Notes: generated by a model from the sequence alone, not told the origin. DNA of 64,000 nt from Gimesia benthica (GCF_009720525.1 NZ_CP043930.1:1426001-1490000), one strand, 5' to 3'; shown: positions 30,118-40,024, counted from the first letter of the stretch. A program made the numbers and translations.

Positions 30118-33100
30118 TCAGTTCGTCCGGTTGACCCAGCGACGGGCTTCCTCAGTGAGGTCGGGCTCTTCTCCCGTAGGGGCTTCGAAGTAGTAGTGTT
30201 CCAGACGAGAAATGGACGTGTCGAGCTCGGCTTTGCCTGCGGGACTGAGTCCGTTATTACGTTCGATGTCCTTGAGCAGGCCCAGTACCGTAAAAGGAGT
30301 GACCTGCTCGGGCATCTGGTAACGGGCCGTGCTGACGGTCTGCGTTTCCCGCGTCACCAGCTTGAAACCGATTGCCAGCAGCAACAGCAGTGCAATCCCG
30401 CCGAGGATGGGCATCACCCAGGACTGTTCGGGAGTGCCGTACTCCTGCTGGAGCATGATCTCCGGATCAACGGAGACAAGGTCGGCATCGTCGAACCGCT
30501 GATAGGTGACTTCGTGGGCCTCATCTTTTGGTAAGCCGAACGTGAATGCTTCCGGATGTTTGGTGAGATCGGGACGGGCCTCCATGGAGACCATCCAGAT
30601 CCGTTCGGAATCGATGGCATTTCCGGGGGCTGTCTTATCAAACTGTGAGACCGAAACGCCTTCGTTTTCAATCGAAGTGATGTTGAATTCTTTGGGTTTC
30701 AGATCGACCAGTTGATCCAGGTCGGGCATCAGGCCGATCCCGGTGGCCCGGACTTCCAGCTTGAGTTTGCCCTCTTTTGCTTCGCGTTCGTCGAGGGTCT
30801 GGGTGATGGTCACTTTTTCATACGGACGCGGATCGCCCTGCTCTGGCGAAGCGTCGATAGGCAGCGGCGCCGATTCAACGGGAATCACGGCGTAGCCGGA
30901 GGTGTCCATGAAATCCATGTCGAGTGTAAGGCTTGGGATCTTGTCGACCTCAGGTCCCTTGGGCTTGAGCAGCAGATAGGCATAGGGAGTAACCCGCCAG
31001 CCGTAGGTTTCGGCGGCGCGGGAGTTCACATCTTCGCTCTGGAAGGTAATCGAACGGATTTCGAAATGCTCTTCCAGGGCCAGGCGGGCCGATTCCTCGA
31101 ACTTCTCACGGTAGTTTTCCAGCGGACGTCCGTAGTTGTAATAGAAGTAGTTCCCCTGCTTTTGATTCTGCAAGTACTTGGAGAACCCGCCCGATTCGCG
31201 TTCAATCTCCTTCGTGTGCCGCAGGTTGACAAACAGGCCGAACGGTTCGCCGTGACCGACGACATCTGAGCCATCGATTTCGGTTTCCAGTTTGATTTCG
31301 GTCACCAGGTCTTTGTAGTAGTCATAAACTTTTTTCGCTTCCCGCGCCTGTTCATGGTCCCCCACGATTTCAAAACCCGCTTTCAGGTAACGGAATTTGA
31401 CACCCGGATTGAGGGCACTCAGCCGGACGAACAGGGAGTTGGCAAACTTGTCCATGTGCCGTTTGGCGAGTTCGCCGGGCAACTCTTCAATCGCTTTGCG
31501 GATGAGGGGATACTGCGTGGGGTCTGAGACAGTGGTATCCGAGATCTTGCCTAAATCGGGAGCGCCGAGGCTGGCGTAGAACCAGGTCTCGTAGACGGTC
31601 GACTCCTGCTTGTCTTCTTCGAGCGATTCGACCTCGGCCGCGTAGAGTTCAGCCGCCTTCTGAAATCCATCGAGTGAATGCTGACGGCGCTCAGAGAATT
31701 CGGTCGTGCGGTTGAGCTCCTGCCGGAACTCGTTGGCATCATGGTCGAGGGCCGCTTTCGCGAGTTGTACCGCCCAGGACTTCGGATATTTCTGAATCGC
31801 TTTCTCCAGCACCTGCTGGGCCGTCGCGTAACCTTTGATGACTTCGCGTTCGATGTCTTTCTGTTTGCGATTGGTTTTGGCAGCCTTCTGAGTCGCGGGC
31901 ATCCGCCAGACCTTAGCGAGGTTCGTCCGCATGGTCTCAATCAGAGACGCGAGGGTCTCGGGATTCAGGCCATCGACGGTGCCGTAGATTTTTTCGATCG
32001 CATCCAGCTGGTATACCTCGGCGGCACTGTGCACCTGAGTGAAAGCCTGTGTGATCAGTCTTTCGTTGATCGGTTCGATGGGAAGATCGTTGATCCGCTT
32101 GATCCAGTTGGCGAGTTCTTCGAGGTTACGAACCTGCTTGGAACGGGTGAGCGGAATTCCCTGGGCCCGCTGATTGAAGCCCCAGGCGAACATGTAGATG
32201 TTGGTCCGCTGCTGCTCCGAATTCGGATTGTGATTTTTCGTCCAGACCTGCAGGAACTGTTCGGCCAGTGTTTTCGCTTCCCGCGGATCGAGGGGGGCCA
32301 GCTTCTCAATGTACGGGAAGGCTTCGTCTTCCTCTTCGACTTTGAGATAGAGCCGGGCGATAGTGGTCATGAAATCCTGGTGCAGAGGCGGATCGACGAG
32401 CTTCATCCATTTCTCGTCCGGAATCATCTCCAGGATTTTGCCGGTCGAGATGGCCTGGATGCGGTTCTGCCGCGCCATTTGCGGCTGCATCATACTACTT
32501 TCGGTGTAGTAGAAGTTGCCGTAATAATCGCGCTGCATGGTGCGTCCGCGACGGGTGGAGTAGTCGTAGGTCTGTGAAATTTCTGCTTCCCGCAGCCAGT
32601 TGGTCGCCAGCATTTGTAATGTCGACTGCCATTCCTGGGCCTGTTCAGGAGCTGCGGTGAGCAGCGCTTCGACGGCGATTTTCTGCAGTTCCAGACTCCG
32701 CTGACGGAAGGAACTGTTACTGATCTGAGTCGACATCCCCGTAGCCACCGCGGAACCGATGGTGGAAAGAATTTCCTTCCCCCGTTCGGGACGTTTGCTG
32801 AAACTCTCCTTGAGCCAGGCCTGACCGAGCTCTTCCTTGATACGGGGTGTAAGTTCGACGGCCCGCTTGAGGGCTTCTTCTTTTTCTTCGGTGGAAATTT
32901 CACCGACCGCCAGCACCGCCTGCAGGGCCTCCCAGGCTTTTTCCAGATGTTCGTTCTTTTTCTCGTGGGAGGGGAGCGCCAGGTAATAGCGCGACAGCAG
33001 GTTCAAGGCTTCACGGTCATCCTCTTTGATCGCATCTGCCAATGCAGGCAGGTACTCGGCCATATATTGTGCCTGTCCGGAATCGGCCAGTAATTGTGCG

Positions 33101-34074
33101 ACCTGGCGTTTGCTCAGAACGGGCTCTTTGTTCTGCAACTGTTCGTTAAACGCTTTGAGATACTCCTGGATGGCGTACCCGTTCCCCAGCGAGATGCGGA
33201 AAATGCCCGTCAGCTGACCGAAGTACGTGTTCTTCTGATTCATTTTCTGCTGGAGCTGTGCCGCGAGTTGCGGGTTCTGTTGAATCATCTGCTGAAGCTG
33301 TGCGGAACTGACCGAGCCTGAAGGCAGATTCTTCGCATCGATCTTTTCCGTGGCATCTTCGGGTAGAAGTGCTGCCAGTTGGAAGAAGTCATCGATGGAG
33401 ATCACATTTTTCTCGGAGAACTGGGGATAACGGGTTCCCGAGGGACGTTCCGGATTCTGCAGGGAGGACAGTAACTGCAGGTAGAGGGCTTCATACTCTT
33501 CCTCTGGCAGGGTCTTGAAAAATGTTTTGACGGCCTTCCAGTCCCCGTCTGTGACATCGCGCTGCAGCGTTGCGAGTTGTTTTTCGAAGGCTTTCAGTTC
33601 GGCGTCCAGCTTCGCCTGTTGCGCCTTTTTATCGGCGGCAGCCTGCTGTTCGGGAGTCAGCGGTTTCTGTGCGACGAGGGGCTGTTCGGTCGGCTTCTGT
33701 TTCTCTTCCGGCTGCTTCGCGTCTGTTTTTTCCGGTGCGGCCCAGGCCTGAATGCGGGCAGAAGGGCGTCGATCGAACTTCAGTTTTTTGATCTCGGCCA
33801 GCCGTTTCTGTTCGTAGGCTTTCTGCTGGGCATCCGTGCTTGAGGACGAAGCACTCTGAGCTGCGGCTGCGGAACTGGTCTGCACGCCGGCAGGTGCGGT
33901 CGTAACCGTGAGACTGCCCGACACTGTGACGGGGGCCTGGACCGGGGCCGCTAAAAGTTTTGAAACCTGTCCCGACGAAGTTCGCGCAGTAGATTGTGCC
34001 AGACTGGAGTTGCCGTCAGCTGCACAGAGCAGTGTCGCGATTGTGATCGAAAGAGCGAGTTGCAGTCGCTGCAT
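30118..34074 (-). CDS. Large exported membrane-anchored protein of unknown function, last gene of the MoxR/VWA operon
   Basis: 1318 residues. A signal peptide (1-27), an Ala/Ser/Gln-rich and Lys-rich linker to about 165, then a long mostly helical region (about 165-900) resembling alpha-solenoid or TPR-like repeats, and a beta-rich region (about 930-1190). One membrane segment near 1240-1262 (MPILGGIALLLLLAIGF) leaves a cytoplasmic tail of about 55 residues. The layout suggests a periplasmic scaffold tethered to the inner membrane. It follows two VWA genes and shares the operon, so it may be a client or partner of the MoxR-VWA machine. No named family was recognised. Confidence 0.75.
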   Translation of the reverse strand: MQRLQLALSITIATLLCAADGNSSLAQSTARTSSGQVSKLLAAPVQAPVTVSGSLTVTTAPAGVQTSSAAAAQSASSSSTDAQQKAYEQKRLAEIKKLKFDRRPSARIQAWAAPEKTDAKQPEEKQKPTEQPLVAQKPLTPEQQAAADKKAQQAKLDAELKAFEKQLATLQRDVTDGDWKAVKTFFKTLPEEEYEALYLQLLSSLQNPERPSGTRYPQFSEKNVISIDDFFQLAALLPEDATEKIDAKNLPSGSVSSAQLQQMIQQNPQLAAQLQQKMNQKNTYFGQLTGIFRISLGNGYAIQEYLKAFNEQLQNKEPVLSKRQVAQLLADSGQAQYMAEYLPALADAIKEDDREALNLLSRYYLALPSHEKKNEHLEKAWEALQAVLAVGEISTEEKEEALKRAVELTPRIKEELGQAWLKESFSKRPERGKEILSTIGSAVATGMSTQISNSSFRQRSLELQKIAVEALLTAAPEQAQEWQSTLQMLATNWLREAEISQTYDYSTRRGRTMQRDYYGNFYYTESSMMQPQMARQNRIQAISTGKILEMIPDEKWMKLVDPPLHQDFMTTIARLYLKVEEEDEAFPYIEKLAPLDPREAKTLAEQFLQVWTKNHNPNSEQQRTNIYMFAWGFNQRAQGIPLTRSKQVRNLEELANWIKRINDLPIEPINERLITQAFTQVHSAAEVYQLDAIEKIYGTVDGLNPETLASLIETMRTNLAKVWRMPATQKAAKTNRKQKDIEREVIKGYATAQQVLEKAIQKYPKSWAVQLAKAALDHDANEFRQELNRTTEFSERRQHSLDGFQKAAELYAAEVESLEEDKQESTVYETWFYASLGAPDLGKISDTTVSDPTQYPLIRKAIEELPGELAKRHMDKFANSLFVRLSALNPGVKFRYLKAGFEIVGDHEQAREAKKVYDYYKDLVTEIKLETEIDGSDVVGHGEPFGLFVNLRHTKEIERESGGFSKYLQNQKQGNYFYYNYGRPLENYREKFEESARLALEEHFEIRSITFQSEDVNSRAAETYGWRVTPYAYLLLKPKGPEVDKIPSLTLDMDFMDTSGYAVIPVESAPLPIDASPEQGDPRPYEKVTITQTLDEREAKEGKLKLEVRATGIGLMPDLDQLVDLKPKEFNITSIENEGVSVSQFDKTAPGNAIDSERIWMVSMEARPDLTKHPEAFTFGLPKDEAHEVTYQRFDDADLVSVDPEIMLQQEYGTPEQSWVMPILGGIALLLLLAIGFKLVTRETQTVSTARYQMPEQVTPFTVLGLLKDIERNNGLSPAGKAELDTSISRLEHYYFEAPTGEEPDLTEEARRWVNRTN

Positions 34075-34126
34075 CGGAAGTCACCTTTACTTGAATTTAG
34101 AATCAATTACGTTTCAGCAGTCGTCC

Positions 34127-34150
34127 GGGGGATTCACCGGCGAATCCCCC
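34127..34150 (-). terminator. Strong hairpin between the last two operon genes
   Basis: GGGGGATTC / GAATCCCCC with a 6-base loop lies 16 bases after the 243-aa protein gene and 52 bases before the 1318-aa gene. It lacks a T-run and may act as an attenuator or an mRNA-stability element rather than a full terminator. Confidence 0.5.
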
Positions 34151-34165
34151 CTTCTCTATCAATTG

Positions 34166-34897
34166 TCATGAACCACTTTTATCCGGCGGTGGTCCGGCAC
34201 TGGCGCCACGATGGTCCTTTTCCTTTTTCTTTCCCTTGCCTTTTCCTGGCTTCTTCCCCGGCTTCTTGCCGTTACAGACACCGTTGCAGCAGCCTTTGCA
34301 TTTGCACTGTTTGGGAATCGGCATGCCCTGCAGGTCGGTCAGATCGAGATTTGCGAGCCGGATGACGGCTTCCAGATTCTCCTGCTGTTCTTGGAGCTCG
34401 CTTTTGTCGCCGGTTTTCTCTGCATTTTCTGCAAGCAGGCGATAGTTCTGACGCGATGATTCGATGATGGGCTCCCAGCCATCTTTGCCAACCCCTTCGA
34501 GACGCAGCGTCCAGGTGACGTAATATTCCGCATTGGCCATCGCGGAGCGTGTTTCTTTTAACAGTTCTGCATCGGGTTTCTCATCGGATTGAAGTTCTCC
34601 CAGGAGTGCCTGCAGATCGAGATAGGCTTCGGGTAGTTCTCCAGTGAACATCATCGCTTTGTCACGTGCGAGACGGATTTTGCGTGATTCTTTCACATTC
34701 TCCGCAGGAACCAGCGGCAGGGCTTCATTGTAGAGCGCGACGGCCCGACTCCAGTTGCCGTGCTCTTCGGCGGTCTGAGCGACTTTGACTCTCTGGTCCA
34801 CATCATCGAGCTTCAGCTGTGCCTGTCCTGGTCCGTAGTGGTAGGCGCCCAGAAAGAGCGGGACCAGCCCCCAGCAAAGTAGCAGCATAATTCTCAT
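34166..34897 (-). CDS. Secreted hypothetical protein with Cys/Lys-rich tail
   Basis: 243 residues from the ATG at 34897, preceded by a strong GGAAGGAAAG ribosome site; ten more codons are open upstream without such a site. A short signal peptide (MRIMLLLCWGLVPLFLGA) leads to a helical, TPR-like body (about 25-180). Near 200-215 are CKCKGCCNGVC, then a very Lys/Gly-rich stretch and a Pro/Asp ending. The Cys cluster may bind metal or form disulfides. Not identified beyond its membership of the MoxR/VWA operon. Confidence 0.65.
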   Translation of the reverse strand: MRIMLLLCWGLVPLFLGAYHYGPGQAQLKLDDVDQRVKVAQTAEEHGNWSRAVALYNEALPLVPAENVKESRKIRLARDKAMMFTGELPEAYLDLQALLGELQSDEKPDAELLKETRSAMANAEYYVTWTLRLEGVGKDGWEPIIESSRQNYRLLAENAEKTGDKSELQEQQENLEAVIRLANLDLTDLQGMPIPKQCKCKGCCNGVCNGKKPGKKPGKGKGKKKEKDHRGASAGPPPDKSGS

Positions 34898-34972
34898 TGG
34901 ACTTTCCTTCCTGCAATCAGTTTCCATTGCACAAGTGACAAAACTGGTTTCCTGTATTCCGTTTTCCTTCGG

Positions 34973-36010
34973 TCATGTGGCCGTCGGATGCAGTTGTGTT
35001 GACTTCTGTTTCCGATCCGCTTCCCGCCGAGCCCGTGCCCGTTCCTTGCGACTGGTGAAGACTCCCGGTTTCCAACCGGTGCCCCAGTAATGCAGCAACC
35101 AGGGAATCAGGGCGTAGATCAATGCCGAGAGACCGCAGATCGCCAGGGCGTATTCGCGGCGGGTCAGTTTTTCAAAGGGATTCTCTTCACCGCCGACCGC
35201 CAGTTGATCGATCAGGTCGGTACTGAGATGTTTTTCGTTGCCGTTGTGATAGGTGCCGTTGAGACGAATGGCCAGCTGTCGCAGCGTGGAGACATCCTGG
35301 CGGGAGTGGTGTCCGTTGATAAAGGAGCCTTTGACGGAATCTCCCACGCCGATCACTACCGCATTGGCGACCGAAACCGGCATTTTGGGCATGCCGACGC
35401 CGGGCACGGTATCGCCGTCACTGATGAGCAGAAGCGTAGTGCTGCGTGGATTCCAGGGTTTCGCCAGCTCCGCGGCTTCTTCCAGTCCTGAGAACAGATC
35501 GGTTTCGCCGGAGACAAACGCATGATGCATGGGGAGATCGTTGAAGATATTGTGAATCACTTCCAGGTCGCGGGTATCTTCGACAACCCGCTTGGCCGCG
35601 TTATAGACGGCGACCACGCTGGTGCGGTAGCGGTTCATATTGGCCCGCTCGAAAAAGGATTCCATCAGCCGCGCGGCGCGTTGCATGCGGGCCTGATCCT
35701 TGTTCTGACCGGCGTCTTCGAGCCGCATACTGGGTGAGACATCGAGCACGATCAGCAGGTGTTTCATTTCGTTATCGGAAATGGCCTGGGCCGCATGAAT
35801 TTTGGGAGGCAGCAGCAGCAGGGTGATCAGTCCCCAGCAGAGCCCCGTGAGTGAGAGCACACGGAGTGCAGGCACGATGCGAGCCCAGGCCGCGGGTTGG
35901 GCGGAGGGACCGAAGACGAGGGGCGCAATCCGCCTGATCCGCCGGGCGTGGAGCATTTCCGCGCCGGTGGCTACCACCAGGATCACAATTGCCGCCAGCC
36001 CTGCTACCAC
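34973..36010 (-). CDS. VWA domain membrane protein (BatB-like)
   Basis: 345 residues, starting with GTG that has GAGG eight bases upstream. Two N-terminal membrane segments (1-20, about 50-70), a von Willebrand A domain (about 83-270) with an intact MIDAS start DVSPSM and a later DGDTVPG, then a C-terminal membrane segment near 295-315 and a basic tail. Such proteins act with MoxR ATPases in metal-dependent protein assembly. It is 10 bases downstream of a second VWA gene. Confidence 0.85.
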   Translation of the reverse strand: MVAGLAAIVILVVATGAEMLHARRIRRIAPLVFGPSAQPAAWARIVPALRVLSLTGLCWGLITLLLLPPKIHAAQAISDNEMKHLLIVLDVSPSMRLEDAGQNKDQARMQRAARLMESFFERANMNRYRTSVVAVYNAAKRVVEDTRDLEVIHNIFNDLPMHHAFVSGETDLFSGLEEAAELAKPWNPRSTTLLLISDGDTVPGVGMPKMPVSVANAVVIGVGDSVKGSFINGHHSRQDVSTLRQLAIRLNGTYHNGNEKHLSTDLIDQLAVGGEENPFEKLTRREYALAICGLSALIYALIPWLLHYWGTGWKPGVFTSRKERARARREADRKQKSTQLHPTAT

Positions 36011-36020
36011 GGTGTAAACC

Positions 36021-36923
36021 TCAATCCAAAGAGTGAAAGTGTGCTGCCCCCAGCAGAATCAGACCTGCCAGGCTATAGGGATAAAAGTTGTCCATCGATT
36101 CCGCCGCCGTCCGTTCCAGACGCGTCTCCTGCATTTCGTCGATGTGCTTGAACACGGTTTCCAGTGCCTGCGGGCTTTCGGGCTCGAAAACCTCGCCTCC
36201 CGTGAGACCGGTGATGTTCACGACCGGACCGGGCACTTCACTGGCTGCGATATGGATCGCGTAAACCACGATGCCATCCGCCTTGAGCTTTTCGGCAATC
36301 TCCACATCCTGTCCGTTGCCCAGATCAAAGCTGTAGCCGTCGGAGACGAGGACAATCATTCGGTCCCCCTGCTCGCGTGAGATGAGAACTTCCCGGCACG
36401 CGCGGAGGGCCTTGCCGATTTCGGTGCCTCCCAACCAGTGCGGATGACCGGGGCTCATGGGATCCATGAACGGGGGCGCGCACTTGATCGCGGAGACATC
36501 GGTCGTCAGAGGAACCCAGTGCAGGACTTCGTTGCCGAAGAACGTTAAGCCGAAGGCGTCGCCTTCGCGGTAATCGAGAAACTTGTTGATGGCCGCCATC
36601 GAGGCATCGTAGCGTGTGCCTTCACCGAAGGAGGCGGTCATACTGCCGGAGACGTCGACGCAGAATTCGATGTTGGTCAGCACCCGCCTGGTTTTGGGAG
36701 CACTCAGTTGTTGCGGACCGGCGAGAATCAGTACGACGACCGCCAGGATCAACGCGGGCAGTGACTGCGCGAGATTCACCAGCGTTCCCCAGGCACGTCC
36801 GCGCGTCTGAACTCCGTGGTCGAAGGGGAGCACGACGTGTCCCCCGTCACGCCGCCAGATCCAGACCAGCAGCGCGATCGGCACGATTAAGAACAGGAGT
36901 ACCCAGGGATGTGAAAAACTCAT
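36021..36923 (-). CDS. VWA domain membrane protein (BatA-like)
   Basis: 300 residues. Membrane segments at about 5-25 and 55-75, a VWA domain (about 83-270) with a complete MIDAS (DVSGSM, Thr in the following turn, DGYSFD), and a final hydrophobic segment near 282-298. BatA-type proteins pair with MoxR ATPases; in other bacteria they contribute to stress tolerance and cell-envelope integrity. Its neighbour at 34973 is a second VWA gene, a typical tandem. Confidence 0.88.
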   Translation of the reverse strand: MSFSHPWVLLFLIVPIALLVWIWRRDGGHVVLPFDHGVQTRGRAWGTLVNLAQSLPALILAVVVLILAGPQQLSAPKTRRVLTNIEFCVDVSGSMTASFGEGTRYDASMAAINKFLDYREGDAFGLTFFGNEVLHWVPLTTDVSAIKCAPPFMDPMSPGHPHWLGGTEIGKALRACREVLISREQGDRMIVLVSDGYSFDLGNGQDVEIAEKLKADGIVVYAIHIAASEVPGPVVNITGLTGGEVFEPESPQALETVFKHIDEMQETRLERTAAESMDNFYPYSLAGLILLGAAHFHSLD

Positions 36924-36993
36924 AACGTCGATTTACCAGTTTGCCTTTGGTTGTATTGATTTCGGTTTCAGTATATTCCAATTCGGTCTGTAT

Positions 36994-37872
36994 TCAGGTA
37001 GCGAGGGACGCCAGCTCCTCGTCGAGGGCATCGGCGGGCAGATTCTGATACGGTTCCAGAATCTGCGCGATCTGCGGACTGTTCAACTGCGGATCCGCGT
37101 CGGGGCGATGCAGCAGGATTTCCAGCTGTTGCAGCAGCGGACCGGCTTCCTCGTGCTGTCTTAAAATCCGCGTCACCTCGGCGACGTCGGTCTGTTCCAG
37201 GTGCAGTCGTTTCCGCCAGAACGCGACCAGCATCATTTCCAGTTCTGCCATCTGTGACTGGGTCAGCTTCCCCGCGATCGCCTTTTCAACCATGGGTTGC
37301 AGGCGGTCTGACAGCGAGGGGGGCGGCTGTTGTGATTCGTCGGTCTCATTGGACGATTTGCGTTTGACGAAGACAATCAGAAAGGCGCCCACCGCCCAGA
37401 GCAGGAAGATGATGGTCATCCAGAACTGGTAGCCGCCGATCCGGGGTATCGATGTGGCCGAGGGGCTGTTGGGCTCCACGCGACTGGCGGGGAGAATCGA
37501 CTTGATGCGCACCGGAATCGCGGGCAGTTCGCCCAATTCACTCTTATCTTTGCGTTCGAGGAAGCCTGCCAGATTATATTCACCGGGCTGGAGACCGTAG
37601 TATTCCAGTTCATAGCGGAACATGTCCGGGCCGTGCGGGTGGAGGCTGACAATCCTTAAGATGATCGGATCGTCGTCGGCGATCTGTTTGACCTGCAGTT
37701 CGGAACCGGGGAGGATGACGTCCTCAATGCGTTGCGACATGCCGACCGACGCACTGGAGGGCTCCTCTGCTGCTACAGAGGGAGACGGCGCGGCTCCGTA
37801 GACGCAGGCCAGCAGGACCAGTGCGAGTGGCTGCAGAATCAGGGTTCGATAAAATGCCTGCCGGTCTCTCAT
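36994..37872 (-). CDS. Membrane protein of the MoxR/VWA operon, DUF4381-like position
   Basis: 292 residues. A signal sequence (about 10-34), a periplasmic beta domain (40-140), one membrane segment (about 148-168) and a cytoplasmic helical region rich in Gln/Glu. This topology and position between the DUF58 and VWA genes match the small membrane partner found in Bat-type operons (often DUF4381), but the family call is by context. Its start shares one base with the DUF58 stop (TAATG), indicating coupled translation. Confidence 0.65.
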   Translation of the reverse strand: MRDRQAFYRTLILQPLALVLLACVYGAAPSPSVAAEEPSSASVGMSQRIEDVILPGSELQVKQIADDDPIILRIVSLHPHGPDMFRYELEYYGLQPGEYNLAGFLERKDKSELGELPAIPVRIKSILPASRVEPNSPSATSIPRIGGYQFWMTIIFLLWAVGAFLIVFVKRKSSNETDESQQPPPSLSDRLQPMVEKAIAGKLTQSQMAELEMMLVAFWRKRLHLEQTDVAEVTRILRQHEEAGPLLQQLEILLHRPDADPQLNSPQIAQILEPYQNLPADALDEELASLAT

Positions 37873-38732
37873 TAACGGCTCCCTCGTGAGAGAATATCGC
37901 GGGAAGAAAAGAACTGCCTTAAATGGGGGACGAACGGCTCGTCCGTTTCAATTAACAGATGATCGATGCCGCTGCGTTTCAGCTGGAAGTCGATCTGCTC
38001 CTGGTCGAGCCAGACCTTGCGGCCGTGTGTGACGAAGTCGCTGCCGGTCTCTGCTTCGCGGGCCCGCATCAGTCCGGCACCGCGCAGCCCGGTCTCAGCC
38101 GGATCGCGAAACTGGATCACTACGGTATCGTGTCGTTGTGCGAGTTGCTTGAGAGCGGGAACCGCTTTAGGATCGTGCAGGTCGGAGAGGACGATAATCA
38201 GCGCCCGGCTCTTGAGGCTGGGGCTGAACTCGGCCACCCGTTGACCAATGGTGGTCTGTTCGTCGTAGCGGAAGCGTCTCAGGCGGACCAGCCACTGCAT
38301 GACCTGGTCTTTGGAAAGGCTGGGATGAATCCGCAGATCGGTTTCGCCGACGCCGAGAACGCCGACGGGACTGACGCGTTCCAGGCAGGCAAAGGCGAGC
38401 CCGCCCGCGATGTGCAGGGCCAGACCGTATTTACTTTTCGCGGTGGAGCTGATCATCATCGAAGCGGAGGTGTCGATGAGCAGATAACAGGGGAGCCGCT
38501 TGGGTGTTTCGTATTCCTTAATAAACAGCTTCCCGGTGCGGGCGGTGACCCGCCAGTCGATGCTTTTGATCGGATCCCCTTCCTGGTAGGGTCGCGACTG
38601 GAAGAACTCGAGCCCGGAACCGAGGAACGGCGACTTGTCAGTCCCGTAACTCAGGCTGTCCGCGAGTCGCTTGACGGCAATGTAGAACTGCCGCGCGTCC
38701 AGCGGATCAATCTGTTCCAGTAAGCCTTCCAT
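37872..38732 (-). CDS. DUF58 domain-containing protein
   Basis: 286 residues, without membrane segments. The DUF58 signature GDPIKSIDWRVTARTGKLFIKEYE occurs near 53-76 and is followed by a VWA-like fold with DTSASM (87-92). DUF58 proteins are cytoplasmic partners of MoxR ATPases and VWA membrane proteins. It lies 58 bases downstream of the MoxR gene. Confidence 0.9.
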   Translation of the reverse strand: MEGLLEQIDPLDARQFYIAVKRLADSLSYGTDKSPFLGSGLEFFQSRPYQEGDPIKSIDWRVTARTGKLFIKEYETPKRLPCYLLIDTSASMMISSTAKSKYGLALHIAGGLAFACLERVSPVGVLGVGETDLRIHPSLSKDQVMQWLVRLRRFRYDEQTTIGQRVAEFSPSLKSRALIIVLSDLHDPKAVPALKQLAQRHDTVVIQFRDPAETGLRGAGLMRAREAETGSDFVTHGRKVWLDQEQIDFQLKRSGIDHLLIETDEPFVPHLRQFFSSRDILSRGSR

Positions 38733-38790
38733 GCAGCACCTGTTTTAAATTTGTGAGAGTATTCGATAACGTGATTCGAGACAGAGGCGA

Positions 38791-39831
38791 CTAATCCTCC
38801 CGCCCGACCAGGGACGGCGTCGCCCCCAGGTCGCGGAGCATATCCTGCAGCACCCCTTTACCGGTGAGTCCGTCGGCAAGTGCTTCGTAATTCAGCCGGA
38901 TACGGTGCAGGATCACATCCTCGGCCAGCACGAACAGATCTTCGGGGATCACGTAGTTGCGTCCCTGGATCAGTGCCCGGGCGCGGGAGGCCTTGACCAG
39001 CGCGATGCCGGCACGCGGGCTGCAGCCCAGTTCGATGTTGGGATGATTGCGTGTGCGGTTGATGACTTCGATCACGTGTTCCACAAAGGTATCGCTGACG
39101 TGAATGTCGTTGACGGCCTGCATGCAGGCGACAAGGTCATCGGCTGTGCCGACGGGCTGTTGCTGCATGACGTCGAATTCGGTATTCACCACGGCCCCGC
39201 GGTCTTCGCGACGAATGCCGAGTGCCATGTTGCGTTTCAGAACTTCACGTTCCTCACTCGGATCGGGATAGTCCAGGCGATGACAGAGCATGAAGCGGTC
39301 GAGCTGGGCCTCGGGCAGTTCAAAGGTTCCGGCCTGCTCCACCGGGTTCTGCGTGGCGATCACCAGGAACGGCGCGGGGAGCGGGAAGGTTTCGTTGCCG
39401 ATGGTCACCTTGCGTTCCTGCATCGCTTCCAGCAGCGCCCCCTGCACCTTGGGAGCGGCCCGGTTGATTTCATCGGCCAGCAGCAGGTTTGTGAAGATCG
39501 GCCCGGTACGGGTGACGAACTCATTGGTTTTCTGATCGAGGATCTGCGAGCCCAGAATATCGGAGGGCAGCAGGTCGATGGTGAACTGAATGCGGGAGAA
39601 ATCGAGGTCGATCGATTTGGAGAGAACCGACACGAGCAGCGTTTTCGCCAGTCCCGGCACCCCCTGGAGCAGAATATGACCGCCGGTAAACAGTGAGATC
39701 AACAGGCGTTCGACGACTTCATCCTGACCGACGACGACCGTGGCGACCTGGTCGCGGACGGCCTGGATGAACTGGGCATTCTTGAGGACTTCTTCCGAAA
39801 CCTCATGTTGGCTGGCAGCGGAGCTGTTCAT
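38791..39831 (-). CDS. MoxR-family AAA+ ATPase
   Basis: 346 residues from the ATG at 39831; the frame is open for 48 more codons but those are not family-like. Walker A is GVPGLAKT (about 58-65), Walker B LLADEINRA (about 123-131), sensor 1 ATQNP, an arginine-finger region with LDRFML, and a C-terminal lid helical domain to 346. MoxR ATPases remodel or help assemble proteins, often inserting metal cofactors, together with VWA partners. It is the first gene of the operon to 30118; a promoter lies about 165 bases upstream. Confidence 0.93.
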   Translation of the reverse strand: MNSSAASQHEVSEEVLKNAQFIQAVRDQVATVVVGQDEVVERLLISLFTGGHILLQGVPGLAKTLLVSVLSKSIDLDFSRIQFTIDLLPSDILGSQILDQKTNEFVTRTGPIFTNLLLADEINRAAPKVQGALLEAMQERKVTIGNETFPLPAPFLVIATQNPVEQAGTFELPEAQLDRFMLCHRLDYPDPSEEREVLKRNMALGIRREDRGAVVNTEFDVMQQQPVGTADDLVACMQAVNDIHVSDTFVEHVIEVINRTRNHPNIELGCSPRAGIALVKASRARALIQGRNYVIPEDLFVLAEDVILHRIRLNYEALADGLTGKGVLQDMLRDLGATPSLVGRED

Positions 39832-39981
39832 AAATGATATCGTTCCATGCTGACGGGAAATCGATTGTGTCAGGGGCAGAGTGGGTAGAAACTCAGTTGC
39901 AGAAACCGCGGGCAGCAGGGCGAAACGCTGCCTGTCACAGAATGGCGTTGGCGATCTAGACAAAAGTGCCCACAAATAAAC

Positions 39982-40011
39982 AGGGGCACACTATATCTTA
40001 AAAGTGCCCCT
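39982..40011. promoter_or_regulatory. Inverted repeat overlapping the MoxR operon promoter
   Basis: AGGGGCAC / GTGCCCCT, perfect 8-bp arms with a 14-base spacer that contains the -10. A further copy of the GGGCACTTTT half-site lies at about 39962-39971 on the minus strand. The layout suggests repression by an unknown dimeric regulator. Confidence 0.5.
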
Positions 40012-40024
40012 CAGCGACTGTCAA
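39995..40024 (-). promoter_or_regulatory. Probable promoter of the MoxR operon
   Basis: On the minus strand a perfect TTGACA (40024-40019) is followed after 18 bases by TAAGAT (40000-39995). It lies about 165 bases upstream of the moxR ATG in a 344-base gene-free spacer. The rest of that spacer shows nothing recognisable. Confidence 0.5.

Noticed and set aside
39832..39975. 48-codon upstream extension of the MoxR ATPase
   Set aside because: The residues are not family-like, and the ATG at 39831 gives the normal N-terminus.
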